A stretch of 64,000 nt of DNA from Nitratireductor thuwali (GCF_036621415.1 NZ_CP030941.1:4152001-4216000); one strand, 5' to 3'. Positions 27,545 to 35,871 are shown, counted from the first letter of the stretch. Program-made: numbers and translations. The notes: generated by a model from the letters alone, not told the origin.

Positions 27545-28393
27545 ATGATGATCGAACTCGACATCGACTCGATTTGCCGGCGCATAGCTGTCCAGTCGCC
27601 CTATTTCGGCTTCAGGTCCCTTCGCCAGAACAAGCATGGAGCGATCGAAGGCGAGTTTACGCCCGAACAGCCTTTGGGGCATGAGCGCGGCCCTGTTGCA
27701 ACTGCGGAAGTCGGGCGCCATCTGGCGATCCTGGGATCCTGCGCGGCCGCCTGCTCGCATTCGGACCGCATCTATTATTTGGCGACCGAAGCGCACTACA
27801 CGCAGTTTCGGCAACCGAACGCAGTCAGGTTCGGACAACCCATGTGGGCCACGGCGGAAGTGCTCGAACACGACCGGCGCGGTTTGCTGGCACAGGCGGT
27901 ACTGTCCGACAATGCCCCTTTCGTCCATCTGCGGGTTCGCTATCTGGCTTTGGCGGAAGCTGTCTTCGAGCGGTTATTCCACAGTCATCGATTGGAGACG
28001 GACGAGCACGTGGGGCCATCACCCTATGCAAGCTTGCTCCCGCTGGCTTTTGATGAGCCGAATGATCGGTCGCTGACCGCGCGCGGCACTCTGCGCCCGG
28101 AATGTTGCGCCGGACATTTCCCGGACTACCCATCATGGCCGGTAGCGATCATAGGCTACAACGCCGTGCGCGTGATGGAGCGGCTTCTGCATCACATTGC
28201 CGGCAACGAGGCCGAATACACGATCATCTCAGCCAGTATCGCTTCATACAAGCTGGTCTCGGCAGCCTCCCCGCTCCTCTTCCGGGCCACCTGCACTTCC
28301 GCCTCCAAAGGGCTTTCGCATTATGCATTTTCATGTCTCGTATTGTGCGGCGAGGAGAAGGTCGCCCGCTTCACGACGGAAATGCGCCTCTAA
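27545..28393 (+). CDS. Orphan double-hotdog fold protein (dehydratase/thioesterase-like)
   Basis: A 282-residue protein with two hotdog-like halves. The first contains ERGPVATAEVGRHLAILGS, resembling the central helix; the second contains CCAGHFPDYPSWPVAIIGYN, reminiscent of the HFPxxPxxPG motif of FabA/FabZ dehydratases, with His at the catalytic position. It could act on an acyl-CoA or acyl-ACP, or resemble AfsA-like butenolide synthesis proteins; I cannot choose. Two ATGs (27545 and 27548) are possible; GGAG lies five bases before the second. It stands alone with AT-rich DNA on both sides. A link with the cqsA-like gene 6 kb away is only a guess. Confidence 0.6.
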   Translation: MMIELDIDSICRRIAVQSPYFGFRSLRQNKHGAIEGEFTPEQPLGHERGPVATAEVGRHLAILGSCAAACSHSDRIYYLATEAHYTQFRQPNAVRFGQPMWATAEVLEHDRRGLLAQAVLSDNAPFVHLRVRYLALAEAVFERLFHSHRLETDEHVGPSPYASLLPLAFDEPNDRSLTARGTLRPECCAGHFPDYPSWPVAIIGYNAVRVMERLLHHIAGNEAEYTIISASIASYKLVSAASPLLFRATCTSASKGLSHYAFSCLVLCGEEKVARFTTEMRL

Positions 28394-28590
28394 GACATGG
28401 AAGAAGTTCCATGAGGCCGGTGGTCGCAAGGCAATTTTCGCCGCTCCGGATCGCCGTAGTCCCCGAGCCGGAACTGCCTGCATGGTTACCAAATGACTTA
28501 GCGGACAGATACGATTTTATACTTGTTTTCCAAAAACTTGTACTTAGTTTTACTGCGTGTTTTTGCGCTGAATAAATCGGGCCGTGGCAT

Positions 28591-28612
28591 TGTCTCCTCA
28601 AACGGGGAGACA
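28591..28612 (+). promoter_or_regulatory. Hairpin sequestering the ribosome-binding site
   Basis: TGTCTCC (28591-28597) pairs perfectly with GGAGACA (28606-28612) across an 8-base loop. The right arm contains the Shine-Dalgarno GGAG for the ATG at 28617, so translation of the cysteine protease could be lowered until the stem opens. Such a layout fits thermosensor or protein-controlled leaders, but no function is shown. Confidence 0.55.
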
Positions 28613-28616
28613 CAAA

Positions 28617-29228
28617 ATGCTTTTCAGGAAACAGCTTCCGCTTTTGGCGGCCGCGGCCATGATACTCGGCCTGATGGGGGCTTCGGAGGCCGCCTCGGAT
28701 TTCATGACGACGGGCAGCGTCACCAGTCAGCCAGTGGGCCACTACGAGCTCTGCGCGAGGAGTCCGGACGAGTGCCGCCAGGTGACGCAACGCACCGCGC
28801 CGGTCGAGCTGACGCGGGATCTGTGGGACCGGATCATCGACATCAACAACAGGGTCAACCTGACGGTGATCCCGCGCACCGACATGGAGCTGTGGGGCGT
28901 CGAGGAATTCTGGTCCTATCCGGACGCCTTCGGCGATTGCGAGGATTATGTTCTCGAAAAGCGCCGGCTTCTGATGGAGGCTGGCGTGCCAGCGGGCAAC
29001 CTGCTCATCACCGTCGTGCGCCAGCCCAATGGCGACGGCCATGCGGTTCTGACGATCAACACCAGCATGGGCGATTATGTGCTCGACAATATCGAGCCCC
29101 GCGTCCTTGCCTGGTCGCAAACGCAATACGAGTTCCTGAAGCGCCAGTCGGCCAGCAATTCGGGCAAGTGGGTGTCCGTCAACGATGGCCGTTCGGTTGC
29201 CGTGGGTGCGGTCTCGTCGAACCGCTGA
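28617..29228 (+). CDS. Transglutaminase-like cysteine peptidase (BTLCP, LapG-like)
   Basis: An exported protein of 203 residues with a signal peptide (about 1-26). The catalytic triad is recognisable: Cys 108 in FGDCEDYVLEKR, His 142 in GHAVL and Asp 157 in YVLDN. This is the bacterial transglutaminase-like cysteine proteinase family; LapG cleaves surface adhesins under c-di-GMP control through LapD. No LapD or adhesin gene is nearby, although a PilZ protein lies 1.3 kb upstream. ATG 28617 with GGGGAG upstream is chosen over an in-frame GTG at 28584. The function in adhesion is inferred from the family only. Confidence 0.88.
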   Translation: MLFRKQLPLLAAAAMILGLMGASEAASDFMTTGSVTSQPVGHYELCARSPDECRQVTQRTAPVELTRDLWDRIIDINNRVNLTVIPRTDMELWGVEEFWSYPDAFGDCEDYVLEKRRLLMEAGVPAGNLLITVVRQPNGDGHAVLTINTSMGDYVLDNIEPRVLAWSQTQYEFLKRQSASNSGKWVSVNDGRSVAVGAVSSNR

Positions 29229-29383
29229 GGATTTCGAATACCCGGTCGAGTCCCCACCTCCCCGTCCCCAACGACCGGGTTACGGAGCCGGCCCCGTCCC
29301 CGGGCCGGCTCCACCTTTTCCTGCGTTGGATCAGCGTCCACAGAAACGCCGAATTGATCCGGCCATTCGGCTCCAAGCGACCC

Positions 29384-29420
29384 CGGAAGGAAAACCGGCT
29401 TCCACTTTGCCTGGAATTGC
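29384..29420 (+). repeat. Intergenic palindromic repeat, family 1, copy 2
   Basis: The 32-base core from GGAAAACCGG to GGAATTGC matches the copy at 19231-19274 with one difference (T to G). It lies between the convergent protease and carbonic anhydrase genes and abuts the stop codon of the latter. Confidence 0.75.
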
Positions 29421-29942
29421 CTAAAGCCGTCGCAGCCCCTTCCGAAAGCGCCTGGCATTCTCGACATAGTGCAGGGCCGATGCCCGAAGCGCCTCGACCG
29501 CCGCGTCGTCCAGTTCGCGAACCGCCTTTGCGGGGGACCCCATGATGAGCGAACGCTCGGGAAAGCTCTTGCCCTCCGTCACCAGCGCGCCGGCTCCCAC
29601 CAGGCAATTGGAGGCGATGCGCGCGCCGTTGAGCACGATCGCTCCCATGCCGATCAGCACATTGTCGCCCAGGATGCAGCCGTGCAGCATGGCACGATGC
29701 CCGATGGTGCAGCCTTCGCCGATGGTCAGCGGAAAGCCCATGTCGGTGTGCATCACCGTGTGCTCCTGCACATTGGTTCCAGCGCCGATGATGATGGGCT
29801 CGTTGTCGCCGCGCAGCACGCTGCCGAACCATATGCCGACATGCCGCCCAATCCTCACATCGCCGATCACCGTGGCATCGGGAGCCACCCACGCGGTGTC
29901 GGGCAGCTCCGGGCTTCTGTCGTCAAGCTGATAGATCGGCAT
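29421..29942 (-). CDS. Gamma carbonic anhydrase family protein
   Basis: A trimeric left-handed beta-helix protein of 173 residues. Hexapeptide repeats run from APDATVIGDVRIGRHVGIW to NCLVGAGALVTEG, and zinc ligand histidines are seen in VQEHTVMHTD and GHRAMLHGC. The C-terminal helix ends in ARRFRKGLRRL. Start ATG 29942 (MPIYQLDDRSPELP) is preferred over a Met 23 codons upstream. Members include YrdA/PaaY-like proteins, so the activity on CO2 or CoA thioesters is uncertain. Confidence 0.92.
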   Translation of the reverse strand: MPIYQLDDRSPELPDTAWVAPDATVIGDVRIGRHVGIWFGSVLRGDNEPIIIGAGTNVQEHTVMHTDMGFPLTIGEGCTIGHRAMLHGCILGDNVLIGMGAIVLNGARIASNCLVGAGALVTEGKSFPERSLIMGSPAKAVRELDDAAVEALRASALHYVENARRFRKGLRRL

Positions 29943-30062
29943 CGATGTCTCCCATGCGTTAAAGCGGCCGTGTCGGCGGTGTCTCGCGCCGACCGGTCCT
30001 TTACCTGCCATTTACCATAAATGGCCAAGCTGCAGGCGGGGTCGGGCAAGCGGGAGGCACTA

Positions 30063-30797
30063 TTGAACACCGTCGCCATATCGGAAGGCAATGTCGAGAC
30101 ACGCGCTCGGCGTATTCCGCTTCTGGGACGCGCCTTCTATGGCTTTGCCGCGATGGCGTTTGCGGCGCTTTGCATCAAGCTTGCAGCCATCTGGTTTGGC
30201 GGGATGATCTCGGCCGGCGGCCATACCGATTCGACCATCGAGCGCGAGATCGTCATCGGCAACGATGTCCTGCGGGTTCCGGAGAATCTGATCCGCTTCG
30301 GCCAAGCAAGGCGCGACGGCATCCAGCAGCGGCTCGATCTTTATCTTCGTTGGCCGGAACTGGAAGGCTATTCGCGAGAGGCGCGCGACGATTTCAACCA
30401 TGCGGGCGGAGCGAAAAGGATCCTGTTCCTGTCCTTCGAGCCGAAGGTGCTTTCCCGCGACATGAGCGCCCGGCTGGAGCCGATCTACAGCCACGTGATC
30501 GAGCCCGGCGCGCGCGACGGACCGGCCGGCCTTCTTCTCTACCGCTTCTCGGAAAAGTCCGGCTACGTGAACGAAGAACTGGCGGTCGGCTATGGGCAAG
30601 TCGCTGCGCCGTTCGTTGCCCGGTGCCTGAACGGCGGGATGGCCAGCCAGTCGCTCGCGGCCTGCGAGCGCGATGTTCATCTGGGCGACGACCTGACCCT
30701 CACCTACAGGTTTCCGCTGGAACTCCTGCCGCACTGGCGTGCCCTGGACGCCGCCATCCTCCGTAAAGCGCGGACGCTCCTGCGGACCGACGGATAG
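30063..30797 (+). CDS. Conserved membrane-anchored protein of unknown function
   Basis: A 244-residue protein with one membrane segment (about 22-45, GFAAMAFAALCIKLAAIWFGG) and a periplasmic domain starting IEREIVIGNDVLRVPENLIR. I do not recognise a named family, though such proteins are frequent in rhizobia. The start is decided by the ribosome site: TTG at 30063 has GGGAGG five bases upstream, whereas the ATG at 30021 has none; using the ATG would add 14 residues. The domain includes LRWPELEGYSREARDDF and a two-Cys stretch (VARCLNG; LAACERD). It is divergent from the carbonic anhydrase gene. Confidence 0.75.
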   Translation: MNTVAISEGNVETRARRIPLLGRAFYGFAAMAFAALCIKLAAIWFGGMISAGGHTDSTIEREIVIGNDVLRVPENLIRFGQARRDGIQQRLDLYLRWPELEGYSREARDDFNHAGGAKRILFLSFEPKVLSRDMSARLEPIYSHVIEPGARDGPAGLLLYRFSEKSGYVNEELAVGYGQVAAPFVARCLNGGMASQSLAACERDVHLGDDLTLTYRFPLELLPHWRALDAAILRKARTLLRTDG

Positions 30798-30810
30798 ATG
30801 TGAGCGCAGT

Positions 30811-30887
30811 GCGCCCGCTCTAACACTTTGGATCTCTCGCATCGTGCTTTCCGCAAACCGAATGCGATCTTCGGGCCGATGCCGTGG
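30811..30887 (+). repeat. Intergenic repeat, family 2, copy 1
   Basis: This stretch begins CGCTCTAACACTTTGGATCT and ends TCGGGCCGATGCCGTGG. It aligns with 32103-32187 with scattered differences. Such elements with GATTTTCGG-type palindromes are widespread between genes in Rhizobiales as far as I recall. It lies between the convergent 30063-30797 and DUF3126 genes. Confidence 0.7.
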
Positions 30888-30894
30888 GCGGCGC

Positions 30895-31104
30895 CTACTC
30901 TAGGTCGATATCGAGAATGGCCATGGAGAAATTGTAGGAAAGCTCGCCTTCCTCTTCATCCTTGAAGATAATTCCGAGGAATTCGTCGCCCAGATAAAGC
31001 TCGCACGAATCCTCCTTGCGCGGGCGCGCCTTCACCATCAGCGACGGGTTGTTGAACGTGCGCTTGAAATAGGCGTCGAGCTTTCTGATCTCTTCGGGCT
31101 TCAA
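30895..31104 (-). CDS. DUF3126 family protein, TTG start
   Basis: A 69-residue protein of the alphaproteobacterial DUF3126 family: KPEEIRKLDAYFKRTFNNP, KARPRKEDSCELYLGDEF and the acidic C-terminus NFSMAILDIDLE. No ATG exists at the family start. TTG at 31104-31102 is used because GGAG lies seven bases upstream and it gives M-K-P-E-E as in relatives; frames further upstream are unrelated. It is co-directional with, and 125 bp downstream of, cysE. The function is unknown. Confidence 0.85.
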   Translation of the reverse strand: MKPEEIRKLDAYFKRTFNNPSLMVKARPRKEDSCELYLGDEFLGIIFKDEEEGELSYNFSMAILDIDLE

Positions 31105-31229
31105 CAAACTTCTCCGGGGGCTGTTCCGTTTCGGCAAGGCCGTGTGATGCGCTTCTGGCATGGCCACGGCGCACCTGTAAACCCTCAAGCCGCCGGAAGA
31201 CTGCCATAGTCACAGGCCGGCGGGCCGAT

Positions 31230-32048
31230 CTATTCCCCCTGGAGCAGCTGGTCCATGGCCCGCGACGGCTCCGAGCATCCCGCCTCCCCGACGATGCGGG
31301 CGGGAACGCCGGCCACCGTCTTGTTGGGCGGCACCGATGTCAGGAGCACTGAACCGGCGGCCACCTTGGTGCAGTGGCCGACCTCTATGTTGCCGAGAAT
31401 CTTGGCCCCGGCGCCGATCAGCACACCGTGGCGTATCTTGGGATGCCGGTCGCCCGTCTCCTTGCCGGTGCCGCCGAGCGTGACGCCGTGCAGCATCGAC
31501 ACATTGTCTTCGATCACCGCGGTCTGCCCGACCACGAGGCCGGTGGCATGGTCGATGAATATCCCCTTGCCCATGCGCGCGGCCGGGTTGATATCGGTCT
31601 GGAAGACGGCCGACGAGCGACTTTGCAGGTAAAGCGCGAAATCCTTGCGTCCGCGCTTCCACAGCCAATGGGCCAGGCGATGCGTCTGGATCGCATGGAA
31701 CCCTTTGAAATAAAGGATGGGCATCAGATATCGATCGCAGGCAGGGTCGCGGTCGAAATAGGCCTGGATGTCCACCCGCACACTGGTGCTCCAGTCCGGC
31801 TCCTCGCCCCACATCGTCTCGAAGGTCTGGCGCACCAGTTCCGCGCCGACATCCGGGTGATCGAGACGCTCCGAAACGCGATGAATGACGGCGTCTTCCA
31901 GCGTCCCGTGATTGAGAATGGACGAATACAGGAATGCGGCAAGCAACGGGTCGCTGGCGACGGCTTCCTTGGCCTCGCGCCGGACCTCCGACCAGATCGG
32001 ATCGACCGGCTGCGGCGCGTTCCTGCTCGTTGCATGTCTGGCCGGCAT
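31230..32048 (-). CDS. cysE: Serine O-acetyltransferase
   Basis: CysE acetylates L-serine with acetyl-CoA, the entry step to cysteine. The 272-residue protein has the helical N-terminal SATase domain (LAAFLYSSILNHGTLEDAVI) and a C-terminal left-handed beta-helix with DINPAARMGKGIFIDHATG, VVGQTAVIEDNVSMLHGVTL and DRHPKIRHGVLIGAGAKILG. His residues in DHATG and DRHPK correspond to the catalytic and substrate sites. ATG 32048 has AGGAG six bases upstream. A family 2 repeat lies between it and the next operon. Confidence 0.96.
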   Translation of the reverse strand: MPARHATSRNAPQPVDPIWSEVRREAKEAVASDPLLAAFLYSSILNHGTLEDAVIHRVSERLDHPDVGAELVRQTFETMWGEEPDWSTSVRVDIQAYFDRDPACDRYLMPILYFKGFHAIQTHRLAHWLWKRGRKDFALYLQSRSSAVFQTDINPAARMGKGIFIDHATGLVVGQTAVIEDNVSMLHGVTLGGTGKETGDRHPKIRHGVLIGAGAKILGNIEVGHCTKVAAGSVLLTSVPPNKTVAGVPARIVGEAGCSEPSRAMDQLLQGE

Positions 32049-32081
32049 GATGCACTCCTGTATGGCGGGCCTTTCGGCACT

Positions 32082-32187
32082 TTAGAGCGCCGTGCGTCCA
32101 TTCGGACGCAAAGGACGCTTCAACACTTCGGATCTGCGCGCATCGTGCTTGCGGAAAATGATTCCGACTTTCGGGCCGATGCTGTGG
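32082..32187 (+). repeat. Intergenic repeat, family 2, copy 2 (longer)
   Basis: About 106 bp with internal palindromes: GTGCGTCC-ATTC-GGACGCA (about 32092-32110) and a CGGAAAATGATTCCGA stem (about 32152-32167). Its right 85 bp match the element at 30811-30887. It lies about 35 bp upstream of the cysE start. Confidence 0.72.
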
Positions 32188-32310
32188 ACAGAATACGCGA
32201 CTAGAGGGCAAGAATGAACATCAATTTGCTGAACATTCTTCAAACGGATTTGATCTGCAGATTTGATCAATGCTGAGGGCGCCGTTCCCCTCATCGGGAC
32301 CGCAGAAAGA

Positions 32311-33180
32311 TCAAGCGGCCATCTTGCCGGTCAGGAAATCCAGCACCGCGCGGGAAAACACGTCGTTGCGGTCTCCGGCGACCATATGCCCTGCCCCGCG
32401 GACGTCCACATAGCTGGCCGACGGCGTCCGCTCGACGAATTCGCGGGCATAGTCCTCATGGACGAGTTCGGATTGGACGCCGCGCACCAGAAGCACGGGA
32501 AGGCGCAGGTCCGGCAGCGCGTCGATCAGGTCGCGCATCAGCGCATCCGCGCCCTCGTTGACGTTGCGCGGCCCCTTGATGAAGGCCGGATCCCAGTGCC
32601 AGCGATAGCGTCCATCGTCGCCGAGCCGCAGGTTCTTGCGCAAGCCATCCAGCGAACGTGGCTTTCGCCGGTGTGGCAGGTAGGCGGCGATGGCCTCGGC
32701 GGCTTCCTCCAGCGTTGCGAATCCCTCTTCCATGCGCGCGCCCATGAAGCCTTGAATTCGGGCGACGCCTTCAGGGTCCATGCGCGGCGTGATGTCGACG
32801 AGCACGAGTGATTCCAGAAGATCGGGATCCCGCGTCTGGGCGGCGAGCGAAGCAAGACCGCCAAGCGATGCGCCGACGGCCGAGGGGCGCGCCTGGAACA
32901 TGTCATGCACCTGCCGCGTGATGACGGCCACATCTTCGGCAAAATGGGCAAAGGTGTAATTGCCGCTCGCCACCCACGCGCTTTCGCCGTGCCCGCGCTG
33001 GTCCACCGCGATCGCGCGCATGCCATGCTCGGCCACCCGCCGGGCCGTGGCGTCCCAGGCATGCCGCGTCTGCCCGCCGCCATGCAGAAAGATGACCGGG
33101 TGCCCGTAGCCATCCCACAGCGTTGCTTCCAGGCGGTTGCCTTCGGCGCCCTCGAGCGGAAAGGATCGCGGCGCGGTCAC
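32311..33180 (-). CDS. Alpha/beta hydrolase (2)
   Basis: A 289-residue alpha/beta-hydrolase: oxyanion region VIFLHGGGQTRHAWD, DQRGHGESAW, nucleophile elbow GASLGG, DITPRMDPEG and the C-terminal catalytic His in GAGHMVAGD. The GTG start at 33180 overlaps the stop of the preceding hydrolase gene as GTGA, which supports translational coupling. The substrate is unknown. A 130-bp stretch between its stop and the family 2 repeat shows nothing recognisable. Confidence 0.88.
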   Translation of the reverse strand: MTAPRSFPLEGAEGNRLEATLWDGYGHPVIFLHGGGQTRHAWDATARRVAEHGMRAIAVDQRGHGESAWVASGNYTFAHFAEDVAVITRQVHDMFQARPSAVGASLGGLASLAAQTRDPDLLESLVLVDITPRMDPEGVARIQGFMGARMEEGFATLEEAAEAIAAYLPHRRKPRSLDGLRKNLRLGDDGRYRWHWDPAFIKGPRNVNEGADALMRDLIDALPDLRLPVLLVRGVQSELVHEDYAREFVERTPSASYVDVRGAGHMVAGDRNDVFSRAVLDFLTGKMAA

Positions 33181-33932
33181 AAGGGGTTCTCCTGCAGGAA
33201 GGCCAGCACCCGTTCCTTGAAGCGCCGGTCCCCGACGGACAGCATATGATCGCGTTCGGGAATGGCAAAGGCTTCTCCGCGCGGCAGCATCGCCGCCAGC
33301 ACCTCCGGATCGCCGGCAATGTCGTCCTTCGTCCCGACGGCCACCAATGCCGGCCGGTCGATCTCGGCGATCTGGGCCGGGGTCAGGAGCTCTCGCGAGG
33401 TGGAGATGCATGCAGCCAGCGCCTGGCGGTCGCTCTTCGTCTGGTCGGCAAAGGCGCGAAACATGCGCGGGCGCTCGTCCTCGATCGTTTCCGGATCGTC
33501 GGCCACAAGCGCGTCGGCAATCGCGTCCCAGGCGCCCACACCTTCGACCATGCCCGCCCCAAGCCCGCCGAAGATCAGGCTGCCGGTCCGTTCCGGCCTG
33601 GCGCGAGCCAGGAAGGCCGTTATGCGCGCCCCCATGGAATAGCCCATGACATGCGCGCGGCCGATTTCCAGATGATCGAGCAGGGCGGCTGCATCCGACG
33701 CCATCTTTGCCGGCACATAGTCGGCGGGCTCGCGGGATTTCGTCGAACGGCCATGGCCGCGATTGTCGAGCGCGACGACGCGGTAGCCGGCATCGCGCAG
33801 CGTCTTCACCCAGCCCGGCGAGACCCAGTTGACGAAATGCGTCGACGCGAAACCGTGAATGAGAAGAACGGGGTCGCCCTCACCCTCGTCGATAAAACCC
33901 AGTTCGAACCCGTCATGGTTGAAAAACCGCAT
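33177..33932 (-). CDS. Alpha/beta hydrolase (1)
   Basis: A 251-residue hydrolase: LLIHGFASTHFVNW (oxyanion), LDNRGHGRSTK, nucleophile elbow GYSMGAR, acid region VAVGTKDDIAGDP, and catalytic His in ERDHMLSVGD. The start is ATG 33932 (MRFFNHDGFEL) or a GTG at 33947 that overlaps the DUF192 stop as GTGA; the second would couple all three genes. It belongs to a DUF192-hydrolase-hydrolase cluster on one strand. The substrate is unknown. Confidence 0.88.
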   Translation of the reverse strand: MRFFNHDGFELGFIDEGEGDPVLLIHGFASTHFVNWVSPGWVKTLRDAGYRVVALDNRGHGRSTKSREPADYVPAKMASDAAALLDHLEIGRAHVMGYSMGARITAFLARARPERTGSLIFGGLGAGMVEGVGAWDAIADALVADDPETIEDERPRMFRAFADQTKSDRQALAACISTSRELLTPAQIAEIDRPALVAVGTKDDIAGDPEVLAAMLPRGEAFAIPERDHMLSVGDRRFKERVLAFLQENPL

Positions 33933-33943
33933 GCACCCGCCGC

Positions 33944-34414
33944 TCACCTGCTGCCGGCAACCGCGTCCACGAGGGGATGATACAGGCGGTCGCCGATCTC
34001 GATGCCCGCTTTTTGCGCGGTTCCCGCCTTCAGTTCAAGCACAAACTGGGCGCGCACCGGCGGCGCTATATTGGCGGTCGAGAACGGCACGCCCTGCTCT
34101 ATGGCTCTGATCCGGCCATCCTCGCCGACAAAGAGCAGGTCCAGCGGCATCGGCGTGTTCTGCATCCAGAAGCCACGCCGCTGGCTGCCGTTGAAGACGA
34201 AAAGCATTCCGCGATCGTCCTCCATCTCTTCCCGGAACATGAGGCCCCGCGCGCGCTCGTCCGCATCGTCGGCCACTTCGATGTCGAACAGGACCTCGCC
34301 TCCGTCCGTCTCTATTCTCAGGGGATCGCTCGACGGGGCCAGCAGCATCGGCTCGGCGCCCAGAACCGGCAGGACGAGAAACAGAAACAGGATGAAGACG
34401 GCGGGAATGCGCAT
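33944..34414 (-). CDS. DUF192 family exported protein
   Basis: A 156-residue protein with a signal peptide (about 1-19) and the DUF192 domain: ADDADERARGLMFREEMEDD, MLFVFNGSQRRGFWMQNTPM, PLDLLFVGEDG and ELKAGTAQKAGIEIGD. The MFR and MQNTPxPLD motifs are diagnostic. The function is not established. It is the first gene of the hydrolase cluster and lies about 60 bp downstream of the cold-shock gene on the same strand. Confidence 0.92.
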   Translation of the reverse strand: MRIPAVFILFLFLVLPVLGAEPMLLAPSSDPLRIETDGGEVLFDIEVADDADERARGLMFREEMEDDRGMLFVFNGSQRRGFWMQNTPMPLDLLFVGEDGRIRAIEQGVPFSTANIAPPVRAQFVLELKAGTAQKAGIEIGDRLYHPLVDAVAGSR

Positions 34415-34473
34415 GGGATCTGTGCCCTAATGGTCACGATGACGAATGCCGCGAACGCCTCGACGGCGATGCA

Positions 34474-35070
34474 TCAATGCGAGACGGGCGGTGTCCCCAT
34501 ATCCGGGTGAATTTCGGCGGCCATAAGGCCTTTCTCGCCGCGTCCGAACCGCACCAGCACCACCTGGCCGGGACGGAGCTCCGTCACGCCGAACCTTCTC
34601 AACGTCTCCATATGCACGAAGATATCCTCCGTGCCCTCGCCCCGCGTGAGAAAGCCGAAACCCTTGGTCCGGTTGAACCACTTCACCAAAGCCCTCTCAA
34701 GGCCGCTTTCCGGCGTCACGGTAACGTGGGTGCGCGGGCTCTGGTCTTCAGCCGGATGAACGGCTGTCGAGGTATCCATCGAGACGATCTTGAATGCCTG
34801 CAGCCCCTTGTCGCCCTGGCGGGCAAGGCACACCACGCGGGCGCCGGACAGCGCGGTCTGGAAGCCATCCCGCCTGAGGCAGGAAACATGCAGGAGCACA
34901 TCGCCGGAGCCGGGGCCGTCGGGCTCGACGAAGCCGAAACCCTTGGCGACGTCGAACCACTTGATCGAGCCGGAGATTTCCGTCACTTCCGGCGTTTCAT
35001 TGTCGTTGCCCGCCCCCCGGGCCTTTTCGCTTCCTGCAAGCCCTCGTGTCGTTGAGGAGTTGTCCTCCAT
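34474..35070 (-). CDS. Double cold-shock domain protein
   Basis: A 198-residue protein with two cold-shock domains: CSD1 about 35-100 ([28 protein letters not shown]) and CSD2 about 128-190 ([32 protein letters not shown]). The RNP1 (KGFGF) and RNP2 (DVLLH, DIFVH) single-strand nucleic-acid contacts are intact in both. ATG 35070 has GGAAGG eight bases upstream. Fused CSD pairs are typical of alphaproteobacteria; temperature control cannot be told from the sequence. It is divergent from the glyoxalase gene with about 225 bp between starts. Confidence 0.9.
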   Translation of the reverse strand: MEDNSSTTRGLAGSEKARGAGNDNETPEVTEISGSIKWFDVAKGFGFVEPDGPGSGDVLLHVSCLRRDGFQTALSGARVVCLARQGDKGLQAFKIVSMDTSTAVHPAEDQSPRTHVTVTPESGLERALVKWFNRTKGFGFLTRGEGTEDIFVHMETLRRFGVTELRPGQVVLVRFGRGEKGLMAAEIHPDMGTPPVSH

Positions 35071-35295
35071 ACGATTGCCTTCCCTCAAGTCCGTTGGACT
35101 GATTCTATAGTGGCAGGATAGCATTGCTTTCTTGTGGCTTAGCAAGACCTTCGCGGGCATTTTCAACAGCGCACGGAAATACTTCCGGTGCCGCGCATAA
35201 AGGCTGGTTTATCCCTAAGTCACGATTTGCCATTGGCGCGAAGCGGGTACCCGCTTTATGTTCGCGCGAGCCCACGAGGAAACAGGAAGACAATC

Positions 35296-35736
35296 ATGCG
35301 TTATCTGCACACGATGGTGCGCGTCACAGACATCGACGCTTCGCTGGATTTCTACTGCAACAAGCTCGGCTTGGTGGAGAAACGGCGGGTCGAAAACGAC
35401 AAGGGAAGATTCACGTTGATCTTCCTTGCCGCGCCCGAGGACGAGAAGACGGCCGAGGCCGCCCGCGCCCCGCTTCTGGAACTGACCTACAATTGGGACC
35501 CGGAAGAATATCAGGGCGGGCGCAATTTCGGCCACCTCGCCTATGAGGTGAACGATATCTATGCGACCTGCGAGCGCCTGATGGATGGCGGCGTGACCAT
35601 CAACCGCCCTCCCCGCGACGGCCATATGGCTTTCGTTCGCTCACCCGACGGCATCTCGATCGAGCTGCTCCAGCGCGGCGAGCCGAAGCCGAAAGCCGAA
35701 CCCTGGGCATCGATGGAAAATACCGGCACGTGGTAG
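35296..35736 (+). CDS. gloA: Lactoylglutathione lyase family protein (glyoxalase I)
   Basis: A 146-residue vicinal-oxygen-chelate protein. The metal ligands fit glyoxalase I: His 5 (RYLHTMVRV), Glu in [11 protein letters not shown], His in [12 protein letters not shown], Glu in ISIELLQRG. It would detoxify methylglyoxal with glutathione. ATG 35296 is chosen on homology; the frame is open further up. The C-terminal tail [16 protein letters not shown] is slightly longer than in E. coli GloA. Confidence 0.88.
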   Translation: MRYLHTMVRVTDIDASLDFYCNKLGLVEKRRVENDKGRFTLIFLAAPEDEKTAEAARAPLLELTYNWDPEEYQGGRNFGHLAYEVNDIYATCERLMDGGVTINRPPRDGHMAFVRSPDGISIELLQRGEPKPKAEPWASMENTGTW

Positions 35737-35742
35737 GCAGGA

Positions 35743-35848
35743 AGGCAGCAGGATAGTAAGGCAGACGGTGCCGGCTTGGCGCCGCGGCGCAAATGGCTTT
35801 TGCCGTCTCGCCATCTTACCCCTACTGCCTTATTCCCTTAATGCCCTA
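35743..35848. repeat. Long imperfect inverted repeat between gloA and pccB
   Basis: The left arm, with GGCAGCAGGATAGTAAGGCA, pairs imperfectly over about 28 bp with the right arm, with CTTACCCCTACTGCCTTATT, around a GC-rich middle. The right side also repeats the unit CTACTGCC/CTACTGGC. It may fold as a transcript end for gloA or be a decayed palindromic repeat. Confidence 0.5.
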
Positions 35849-35871
35849 CTGGCTTAACCTCGGGGAGGAAC

